This document shows, piece by piece, positions 1 through 5,130 of a stretch of DNA of 5,130 nt. Location of the stretch: assembly GCA_021160185.1 (NCBI GenBank), contig JAGHDA010000195.1:1-5130 (forward strand). Reading direction: 5' to 3'. The DNA comes from Verrucomicrobiota bacterium (lineage in GTDB: Bacteria > Verrucomicrobiota > Verrucomicrobiia > Limisphaerales > CAZBKV01). The position numbers were made by a program, and so were the translations under genes. The notes beneath the pieces were generated by a model that saw only the letters and a program-made list of their open reading frames with translations, did no database searches and was not told the origin of the DNA. Position 1 is the first letter of the stretch. Every line of letters begins with the position of its first letter.

Positions 1-457
1 CAGGCAATGCTTCGGGAGGGATGAACCGCGCCCGAGGATCGGAAAGCGTCTCCCGAGCGCGCGCCAGCATCCGGGGATCGGCGTCGGCGCCCACAAGCCG
101 CTCGACCTCCGGCCACCGCCCAAACAGCTCGAGCGCATCGCCTAAACCGCAGCCGAAATCGAGAATGCTCCGCGGCGCGGAGCCGCCTTCCTCCACAAGC
201 CTCTTCCGCAGCCAGAAGATCCGCCGGGCCGCGAAATAGCGGCGATTTTCGCCCGTCCACTTCAGCCCTCTGCGAAGCTCCTCTTCGTACTTCTCCGGGG
301 AGGATGGAAACAGCGTCCTCATCCGGCAGGAACTCTGCGGGAGCCGGGGACGGGGCGCAAGAGCGCGGGATCTCAGGCCTTGGCGGATGCTTTCCGGCGC
401 TTCGATTTCCTCCGCCCGTTCAGAAGAAACGGAGGGGGATAGAAGTCCGGAATTCAT
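1..457 (-). CDS. Class I SAM-dependent methyltransferase, 3' end outside window
   Basis: This gene probably encodes a soluble S-adenosylmethionine-dependent methyltransferase; the substrate cannot be told. The visible 152 residues include motif I, ILDFGCGLGD (about residues 98-107), the glycine-rich AdoMet-binding loop. It is followed by LVGADADPRMLARARE (about 122-136), where the acidic residue ending strand beta2 normally binds the ribose hydroxyls. An N-terminal helical part, KYEEELRRGLKWTGENRRYF, precedes the Rossmann fold, as in many Methyltransf_11/25-type enzymes. The gene runs off the left edge, so the later motifs are missing. The start is uncertain. The ATG at 457 has GAGG seven bases upstream, and AAGGAG abuts it. 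The in-frame ATG at 322 has no Shine-Dalgarno but lies just before the part that looks conserved, while residues 1-45 are Pro/Arg/Ser-rich and unlike a domain. The family call is firm; function within the family is unknown. Confidence 0.85.
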   Translation of the reverse strand, partial: MNSGLLSPSVSSERAEEIEAPESIRQGLRSRALAPRPRLPQSSCRMRTLFPSSPEKYEEELRRGLKWTGENRRYFAARRIFWLRKRLVEEGGSAPRSILDFGCGLGDALELFGRWPEVERLVGADADPRMLARARETLSDPRARFIPPEALP

Positions 458-464
458 CTCCTTA

Positions 465-498
465 CCTCGGCAGCTAAACCTTTTTATAGCCGCCGAGG
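465..498 (-). promoter_or_regulatory. Leader hairpin that includes the methyltransferase Shine-Dalgarno
   Basis: Bases 498-487 and 476-465 form an inverted repeat. In minus-strand RNA it makes a 12-bp stem (CCUCGGCGGCUA with UAGCUGCCGAGG) with one internal G-U pair and a 10-base A-rich loop. The 3' arm ends in GAGG, the Shine-Dalgarno with good spacing to the ATG at 457. The stem would therefore hide that site; the AAGGAG touching the ATG stays free. On the plus strand the odd position is an A-C mismatch, so the fold fits minus-strand transcription better. No U tract follows, so it is not an intrinsic terminator. A role in translation control is inferred. Confidence 0.5.
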
Positions 499-525
499 TC
501 GCAAGGCGGCATCCAGTTCGTTCCC

Positions 526-557
526 AAAAAGCGGGGCCGGAGATGTCCCCGGCCCCG
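526..557 (-). terminator. Rho-independent terminator of the large secreted-protein gene
   Basis: Read on the minus strand, CGGGGCCGG (557-549) pairs perfectly with CCGGCCCCG (540-532) around an 8-base loop. It is followed by C and five T (530-526). It begins 32 bases after the TAA stop at 590-592. Its sequence nearly repeats that of the terminator at 4591-4624. Confidence 0.85.
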
Positions 558-589
558 TTGCGCTTCCTACCAAAAGCTCCGGCCTCTCT

Positions 590-3500
590 TTACTCCTGAA
601 CCACCCGGTAGAACATCCGCCCCTCGCTCGCCGGAATCGTCGCCGGACTGCTCGCCCCTTCCACCGGCTCCCAGTTCACCAAGTCCGACGAACGCTCCAA
701 CGTCCCGCCGGCCGGATCCCAGGAGATGACCACGTTGGCCCCCTCCAACTCAATCTCCAGCTTGATCGCCGGCTTCAGCATGTACGCCACCGCATTGAGA
801 AACAGCTGCTCACCCAGCGGCGTCAGATCGTAAATCCCCGCCCCGTGCGAGGTCAGCCCCGAAGCCTCCCGACTCCCGGTGAGAAACGCCAGCCGGTGAC
901 CGGCCAACATATCCCCAGCCCCGTCGGCCATCTGCGCCCCGGCCTGCCACTCGGCTATCGCCGCCCCGCCAAAGGTCGGGTCCCCTTCAGCCGCCATGGT
1001 CGCAATCACCCGGCCGCCCCCAGCCAACGGATTCATGTTCACCGACACGCCCCGCTGGACCGTGCCGTTGAAGCTCACCACCTCGGCGTAGGGCTCCCCA
1101 ATCACATTGTCCGGACCCAGATCAATCCCGGCAAAAACCGGATGACCCGGAATGTGCGCCTGAAGAAGGGCCGGCATGGTCGTGTCCACCATCGTCGTGC
1201 CGGTGGTGAATCCCATCCGACTGCTGCGCAGGACGTAGCCGTTGACGATGATCATAGGCGCTTGGATGCTGTTCCACGCCGTGGCTCCCTCGCCGCTATA
1301 GTCGCTGCTGGGCGCCGAACGGCTGATAATCACCAGATCGAAGGAGTTGAGCAGATCGGCGTCCGGCGCGTTGGAGGTGAGAATGCGCGTCACCTCGTAG
1401 CCGTTGGCCTCCAGCAGCCGCGTGTAGCCGGCGTCCGGCGCTTCCGTGAACCCGGCGGCCGCCGCGTCCGCGTCCGGCTCATCATCGGCCGGATGGAAAC
1501 TCACCCAGGCGATCCTGGCCTTGGCGACGACTTCTTTGGCCTTAACGAGTTGGACGGCGTTCACCGGCGCTCGCTGCGTGCCGCCAAAACCAAGATCTAC
1601 GCCGGGTTCAAGCGGCGAAGCTTGAGTGGAGGCTTTCACCACGATGTCCGGAGCGGTCAACCCGCGGAAGACCGTGTAGTCGCCAGGATCGCTGTGGCTT
1701 TCGCCCGCGTCCTCGAGATAGCCGGGCGGATTGCTGATGGCGTCCACCAGCTTGATCGGGGTGAGGATGTTGCCCTCAGCGTCCTCCACCCAATATCCGC
1801 CGCCCCGACCGGGCACGCCTCCAAGGGTATAGACATAGACGTCATACCCTTCGGAAGTCAGTTCGTCCGGAATGTTGTGGATGGCGATTGTGGTCGTGCT
1901 GTCGGCGGTCGTGTCAAGGTAGCCGGTGTAAAGGGTGCGATCCGGCCCTTCAGCGAACCCGTTGTTCTCCTCGCCCCGACCCGTGCTCGACCATGTGTTG
2001 TTGGCGGCCCACTCCACGCTCGCCGAGGTAGTCACCGCCGAGCCGTCCACGTCGGCCACCAGATTCTCCATCGTGCCGGTCTCTGCGACGGTGTTGTTCC
2101 AGTGCGCCTGGCCCACGCCGGGCACGCCGGCCACATCGGTGTCAGCCAATCCGCCCAGGTTTCCTCCGCTTGGCTCATCCGCCCCGAAGTTAATGCCGAT
2201 CGCATACCCAGGCTCGTTGGGAATCTCGCCGGGCATAAGATAGCTTGCGATCGGGAAGCTGAACTCGTTGGTGAAGGTCTCTCCGTCGACCTCGGCCCAG
2301 ACGAGCGCTCCGCTGTAGACTTTGTATTTGCCCTTCTCTACTGCGTCCTCGGGAATAGTCCACTGAACAGCAGTAGTTGCGCCGGCCTTGCTCACCGTCA
2401 CGTCAGCGGCTTCTTGCCCTTCCCAAAGGACCTTGACGGAGGTCGGATCCACTTGGGTGGCGCCGTCCTCCAAAGTCCATTCGAGCGTATCGCCGGCTTC
2501 CACGCCGCTCAATCCGTCGGCGGGCAACATCTTGCTGACGTGAGCGCGGCTTGCGGCGGTCTTGAACGCCTCGATCGCTCCGGCCTGGGGGCCGTTGATC
2601 AGCACGTACTCCCCGGTGTCAAGGTTCACTGTGAACCATTCCACGTTGGCTCCGCTGCCGCCTTCCCACCACAGCAGCCGGAACGGATAGTAGCCCTCCT
2701 GAGTGACCACGAAATCGAACAGCGTGTCCGAGGCGCCCCGGCTGCCGTCGAACAGCCCCAGGGTCATGCCGAACACGTCCGGCTGGCCCGGAGCGACGCT
2801 CACTCGGAAGCCGTCGTCACTGTTGACTCCCATCCGGTAGTAGCCCGGAGTCAGATGGAGATAAGTGGTCACCTCGGCCACGATATTGTCGTAGCCGTCG
2901 CCCACCAGCGACCACCCGCAGCCGGGGATGATGTCGTTTAGGATAGGACCGGCCTCCGGCAGCATGCTGTTGAAGTGGTCGGGACCGTCCTCGGGCGTGT
3001 CGTCGATGTCCGTCGGATCGCCGACGGCGTCCTCCCGGAACTGAGCCCAGTTGATGTACTGGACATCCTCGGGATTGGCCGGATCGGCCTGGTTCTCATA
3101 GGGCGCTCCGGTGTCCGGATCAATGTAGCCCCGAGCCCATTGCTGCTCCGCCTCCGCCACGCCATTGCCGCCGCGACCCACGTCCATTTGATAGATCCCC
3201 ACGTTCATCCCCGGATCGCTCGCGCTGGGAAGCGCCCACTCGGCCGGGATAGTGTTGTAAGGCCCGACGGAAAATGTCGCCGCCGTTTGAACCGTCTCCC
3301 CGCCTGTTGTCTGAGCAGTCAATTCCACCGTATGCTCGGAACCCGGCTCGAGGAGATTCGACAGATCCGTCATCACGTACCTCACTATGGTAAATCCGTC
3401 GGCTTTGGAGGTCATGACATCTGTTGTCACGTCCTGACCGTCCAACAAAACTTGGGTGACATCCTGGACAGAGTGACTGGCCGAATCGGCCAAGACAGCC

Positions 3501-4204
3501 TGAAAGCCGACGCCGTTGCCTGTGGCCGACGCCGTCACTTCATCGGCGAAAGTCAGGTTGGAAAAGACCGCCGTAGCGCCGTTCGGATCGCCGTCGTCGT
3601 GGGCAGTGACCGCAAGGCCTACTAAGACCGGCCCTGTCAGGGGATCCGTCCAGCTCGCAGTGTCGGTCCGGTAAAGCTCGGTCCAAGACGCTCCATCCGA
3701 GCTGTAGTAGCCGACAACCACGCTTCCCACCCGCTGCACGCGCAGCCAGCAGTTGGGATAATTGGGTTGGACCACGGGCGAACTCCACCCGGGCCAACCG
3801 GCTCCTCCGTCCCGCGCCATGCGCCACTGAACTTGAACGCCGTTTTGCCCCTCTGTTCGAGTGGACATGGAAGCAAAGAACGGGTCTCCGGGCGAAGGCG
3901 CGCCGGAGCCGTCATCTTTGCGCACCATAAGCTCCGCCTTGGACCAGGTGTTCGGGCCTTGGAGGTCCTGCACCTGGACCCGTACGTCGAAATTGCCGTC
4001 CAGTTGAGTGTAGTAGAAGTAGCACTGATCAGCCGTGCCCCATATGTCGGCGCCGCCGCCGACAACGGTGATGGTGTCCCCGCTCACCGTATGCGAGCCG
4101 GCAAGCGTGGGCGCGCCTATGTCTACGCCCTGGAAGGTCTGCCCAAGGGCGGACCATGCGAGAACGCATCCGATGGCTGCCGTGGTTGCTATGAGTCGTT
4201 TCAT
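590..4204 (-). CDS. Large secreted multidomain protein (ConA-like, Ig-like, PA14-like, ThuA-like), 1204 aa
   Basis: This is an exported protein of unknown function, probably extracellular or cell-surface. A signal peptide spans 1-21 (MKRL, hydrophobic core, cut after SALG). Residues 23-222 resemble a concanavalin-like/DUF1349 beta-sandwich (GADIWGTADQ, WSKAELMVRKDDGS). Ig-like modules lie at about 223-313 and 552-652. A PA14-like domain at about 330-548 carries GVNSDDGFRVSV and ANVEWF. Residues 665-890 form a beta-rich module starting GYAIGINFGAD. Residues 895-1144 look like a ThuA/class I glutamine-amidotransferase-type alpha/beta domain (ARIAWVSFHPADDEPDADAA, FDLVIISRSAP, APMIIVNGY). This domain contains no cysteine, so no usual amidotransferase nucleophile. 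A 55-residue C-terminal module ends FYRVVQE. I see no PEP-CTERM, LPXTG or C-terminal membrane helix. The ATG at 4204 is chosen because AAAGGAG lies six bases upstream and it begins the signal peptide; an ATG at 4258 adds only 18 charged residues. Domain names come from recognition, not a search. Confidence 0.9.
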   Translation of the reverse strand: MKRLIATTAAIGCVLAWSALGQTFQGVDIGAPTLAGSHTVSGDTITVVGGGADIWGTADQCYFYYTQLDGNFDVRVQVQDLQGPNTWSKAELMVRKDDGSGAPSPGDPFFASMSTRTEGQNGVQVQWRMARDGGAGWPGWSSPVVQPNYPNCWLRVQRVGSVVVGYYSSDGASWTELYRTDTASWTDPLTGPVLVGLAVTAHDDGDPNGATAVFSNLTFADEVTASATGNGVGFQAVLADSASHSVQDVTQVLLDGQDVTTDVMTSKADGFTIVRYVMTDLSNLLEPGSEHTVELTAQTTGGETVQTAATFSVGPYNTIPAEWALPSASDPGMNVGIYQMDVGRGGNGVAEAEQQWARGYIDPDTGAPYENQADPANPEDVQYINWAQFREDAVGDPTDIDDTPEDGPDHFNSMLPEAGPILNDIIPGCGWSLVGDGYDNIVAEVTTYLHLTPGYYRMGVNSDDGFRVSVAPGQPDVFGMTLGLFDGSRGASDTLFDFVVTQEGYYPFRLLWWEGGSGANVEWFTVNLDTGEYVLINGPQAGAIEAFKTAASRAHVSKMLPADGLSGVEAGDTLEWTLEDGATQVDPTSVKVLWEGQEAADVTVSKAGATTAVQWTIPEDAVEKGKYKVYSGALVWAEVDGETFTNEFSFPIASYLMPGEIPNEPGYAIGINFGADEPSGGNLGGLADTDVAGVPGVGQAHWNNTVAETGTMENLVADVDGSAVTTSASVEWAANNTWSSTGRGEENNGFAEGPDRTLYTGYLDTTADSTTTIAIHNIPDELTSEGYDVYVYTLGGVPGRGGGYWVEDAEGNILTPIKLVDAISNPPGYLEDAGESHSDPGDYTVFRGLTAPDIVVKASTQASPLEPGVDLGFGGTQRAPVNAVQLVKAKEVVAKARIAWVSFHPADDEPDADAAAAGFTEAPDAGYTRLLEANGYEVTRILTSNAPDADLLNSFDLVIISRSAPSSDYSGEGATAWNSIQAPMIIVNGYVLRSSRMGFTTGTTMVDTTMPALLQAHIPGHPVFAGIDLGPDNVIGEPYAEVVSFNGTVQRGVSVNMNPLAGGGRVIATMAAEGDPTFGGAAIAEWQAGAQMADGAGDMLAGHRLAFLTGSREASGLTSHGAGIYDLTPLGEQLFLNAVAYMLKPAIKLEIELEGANVVISWDPAGGTLERSSDLVNWEPVEGASSPATIPASEGRMFYRVVQE

Positions 4205-4210
4205 GCTTCT

Positions 4211-4217
4211 CTCCTTT
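4211..4217 (-). promoter_or_regulatory. Shine-Dalgarno of the large secreted-protein gene
   Basis: AAAGGAG on the minus strand ends six bases before the ATG at 4204-4202. This decides the start in favour of the signal-peptide methionine over the upstream ATG at 4258, which has no comparable site. Confidence 0.8.
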
Positions 4218-4234
4218 CTGCTGCACAGGAGCAC

Positions 4235-4251
4235 ACGCCCCACAGGGGCGT
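4235..4251 (-). promoter_or_regulatory. GC-rich hairpin in the 5' leader
   Basis: On the minus strand ACGCCCC and GGGGCGT pair perfectly (7 bp) around a TGT loop. The hairpin sits 17 bases upstream of the AAAGGAG site of the large gene. No T tract follows, so it is not a terminator. It could stabilise the transcript or affect translation, or be chance in GC-rich DNA. Confidence 0.4.
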
Positions 4252-4301
4252 CCCTCACCCTTCTATAGTCCTCTCTTCTTCAACTCCTGCTTAACTGAAG
4301 G

Positions 4302-4330
4302 AGCCTATGCATTCTCCGCTTCCCCGTCAA
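4302..4330 (-). promoter_or_regulatory. Candidate sigma70-type promoter of the large gene
   Basis: The minus strand has TTGACG (4330-4325), matching the -35 consensus at five of six bases. A 17-base spacer follows, then TAGGCT (4307-4302), which matches the -10 at only three of six. Transcription from here would give a leader of roughly 90 bases. The site lies downstream of the neighbour's terminator, where a promoter is needed. The weak -10 keeps confidence modest. Confidence 0.4.
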
Positions 4331-4590
4331 CCGAAAATTCTTTGAAAACCGTTGTCTGCAGGGTCAATTCACTTGGATTCGCAAGAGATTGGCATTGTGG
4401 ATGTTGGACAAGGGCCAGCCACTCGGCCGGCTCTAAGCCGCAGCAGGGGCCTCGCGGATGGGGGAAACTCGACAAACCGCAAAGCCGAGGTCGGCGCGGT
4501 CCAGGACGCTGTAGCGAGCAGCCAACTGACCCGGAACCAACGGGCGAACGATCCGCTCTTGCAGTCGAAGGGGCGACATCTAGTCACCTC
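4331..4590. other. Intergenic spacer with no firmly supported gene
   Basis: This stretch separates the terminator of the right-hand gene from the candidate promoter of the large gene. It holds no recognisable RNA gene or insertion sequence. The half next to the promoter (about 4331-4400) is AT-richer than the surrounding DNA and has a second TTGAC motif (4367-4363) without a matching -10. The other half is GC-rich and carries the short open frame listed separately. A small inverted repeat (CGGCT, 3-base loop, AGCCG) lies at 4428-4440. Confidence 0.6.
4433..4579 (-). other. 48-codon open frame, possible gene fragment
   Basis: An ATG at 4579 is preceded by GAGGTG six bases upstream and by an in-frame TAG, and the frame stays open for 48 codons to a TAG at 4435-4433. 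The later part, QLAARYSVLDRADLGFAVCR, faintly resembles the last strands of formylglycine-generating-enzyme-like (FGE-sulfatase) domains, which typically end in GFRVVR. A GGS-type motif (KSGSFARW) expected just before it appears in the next frame at 4560-4537. This would fit a frameshifted remnant, but short chance similarity in GC-rich DNA is just as possible. It starts right after a terminator's T tract. I do not claim it is expressed. Confidence 0.25.
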
Positions 4591-4624
4591 AAAAAAGCGG
4601 GGCCGGAGAAAATCTCCGGCCCCG
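4591..4624 (-). terminator. Rho-independent terminator of the right-hand gene
   Basis: On the minus strand, CGGGGCCGGAGA (4624-4613 arm, read as CGGGGCCGGAGA) and TCTCCGGCCCCG (4609-4598) form a perfect 12-bp stem with a 3-base TTT loop. C and six T follow (4596-4591). It begins 33 bases after the TAA stop at 4658-4660. This is a strong intrinsic terminator and nearly a copy of the one at 526-557. Confidence 0.92.
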
Positions 4625-4657
4625 TTGAACTTCCGGCTCAGCCTTCAGCCGATCCGA

Positions 4658-5130
4658 TTACTTCTTGGCTCGGTAGAACTTCCGCGGACCCTCCGGCGCC
4701 ACCGTGTACGGGCTGGTCGCATCCGGCACATCCGTCCACGGCCCCGTCACCTCATCGGCCGACTGCAGCGTCCCGGTGAACTCAATCGTCACCTGCCCGC
4801 CTTCCATCGAAACTCCGATGGTCGGCCTCTCAGGCGGCGTCCAAGTCCGGGAGCGGTAGCACTTCAGCGCGTCCGCATCAGTCCCATCGTTGAGAAGGAC
4901 CTTCTTGCCGTCCTTGGTCACGCTGAACCACTCGACGGCGGCGCCGCCGCCGATCTCATCATAAACGCAGCGGAGCGGATACACGCCGGCCTCCTGGATG
5001 TAGAACGAGAAGAGTGTGTCGTCGGTGGGACGGATGTCGTTGAACTCGCCGAGCTTGAAGCTCGCGTCGGCGCCGATCGACACGCGCAAGCCGTCGGCGT
5101 TGTCCTTCAGCCGCCGGCCGTCCTCGTAAC
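4658..5130 (-). CDS. Secreted-type protein with PA14-like domain and FYR-tail module, 5' end outside window
   Basis: Only the last 156 residues are visible; the start lies beyond the right edge, so no signal peptide can be checked. The reading frame is open from the edge through 5128, and the TTG at 5089 is an internal leucine, not a start. Residues about 8-95 are the end of a PA14-like domain: DNADGLRVSI, DDTLFSFYIQEAGVYPLR, GGAAVEWFSV and VLLNDG match in order the GVNSDDGFRVSV, SDTLFDFVVTQEGYYPFR, GANVEWFTV and YVLING blocks of the large neighbour. A Pro-rich linker (WTPPERP) leads to a 55-residue C-terminal module, GTLQSADEVTGPWTDVPDA to KFYRAKK, again paralleling the neighbour's tail. The protein is probably extracellular; its specific function is unknown. 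It has its own terminator, so it is unlikely to be co-transcribed with the large gene. Confidence 0.88.
   Translation of the reverse strand, partial: YEDGRRLKDNADGLRVSIGADASFKLGEFNDIRPTDDTLFSFYIQEAGVYPLRCVYDEIGGGAAVEWFSVTKDGKKVLLNDGTDADALKCYRSRTWTPPERPTIGVSMEGGQVTIEFTGTLQSADEVTGPWTDVPDATSPYTVAPEGPRKFYRAKK

Noticed and set aside
482..487. TATAAA as a -10 box for the methyltransferase gene
   Set aside because: No acceptable -35 lies 16-18 bases upstream, and the sequence falls in the loop and arm of the leader hairpin.
845..2941. A 698-codon open frame on the plus strand
   Set aside because: It lies wholly opposite the large secreted-protein gene, whose translation gives coherent domains and a signal peptide. 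The plus-strand product is Arg/His/Gly-rich without a recognisable domain, as expected for the antisense of a GC-rich gene.
2975..3625. A 216-codon plus-strand open frame
   Set aside because: It is antisense to the concanavalin, Ig-like and PA14-like coding region, with no domain signature of its own.
4160..4204. Lipoprotein signal with Cys13 in the large protein
   Set aside because: AAIGC is a poor lipobox with Ala at -3. It lies only 12 residues from the start, and the hydrophobic stretch continues past it to a normal SALG cleavage site.
4205..4258. Upstream ATG at 4258 as the start of the large gene
   Set aside because: The added 18 residues (MRDAPVGRVLLCSRKERS) are charged and precede a complete signal peptide. 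The ATG at 4204 has a well-spaced AAAGGAG, and the extension overlaps the leader hairpin.
3767..4294. A 175-codon plus-strand open frame across the start of the large gene
   Set aside because: It covers the signal-peptide region and leader antisense; composition and lack of motifs mark it as a shadow.
4369..4587. A 72-codon GTG-started frame on the minus strand in the spacer
   Set aside because: It overlaps the ATG-started 48-codon frame, has no spaced Shine-Dalgarno, and its product has no recognisable domain apart from the short GGS-like motif noted in the findings.
4342..4779. A 145-codon plus-strand open frame
   Set aside because: It reads through the intergenic spacer, the reverse of the terminator and the antisense of the right-hand gene. 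Its product is Pro/Ser/Gly-rich and resembles no family.

Overview
The window suggests a GC-rich bacterium of the PVC group, most likely Verrucomicrobiota. The main clue is the style of the two secreted proteins: PA14-like modules with GVNSDDGFRVSV and GYYPFRLLWWEGG blocks, Ig-like linkers, a GINFGAD...DVAGV module, and tails that read LERSSDLVNWEPVEGA or LQSADEVTGPWTDVPDATS and end in FYRx. This assignment rests on recognised protein style, not on a marker gene.

All three supported genes are on the minus strand, so transcription runs right to left. At the right edge (4658-5130) is the 3' part of a gene for a secreted protein with a PA14-like domain and a short C-terminal module. It is closed by a perfect 12-bp GC-rich terminator followed by six T. 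A leader or spacer of about 390 bp follows (4205-4590), with a plausible sigma70-type promoter, a 7-bp leader hairpin and a strong Shine-Dalgarno. It also holds a 48-codon open frame of doubtful status. Next is a large gene (590-4204, 1204 aa) for an exported, modular beta-rich protein: signal peptide, concanavalin-like domain, Ig-like, PA14-like, Ig-like, a jelly-roll-like module, a ThuA/glutamine-amidotransferase-like alpha/beta domain and a C-terminal module. A second terminator, nearly identical to the first, closes it. At the left edge (1-457) is the 5' part of a class I SAM-dependent methyltransferase gene. Its leader carries a 12-bp inverted repeat that includes the better-spaced Shine-Dalgarno.

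The two secreted proteins share their PA14-like and C-terminal modules and lie in tandem, so they look like related cell-surface or extracellular proteins, each with its own transcription unit. Nothing visible ties the methyltransferase to them functionally. No mobile element, CRISPR array, tRNA or rRNA was seen. Long open frames on the plus strand opposite the large gene are GC-rich shadows.
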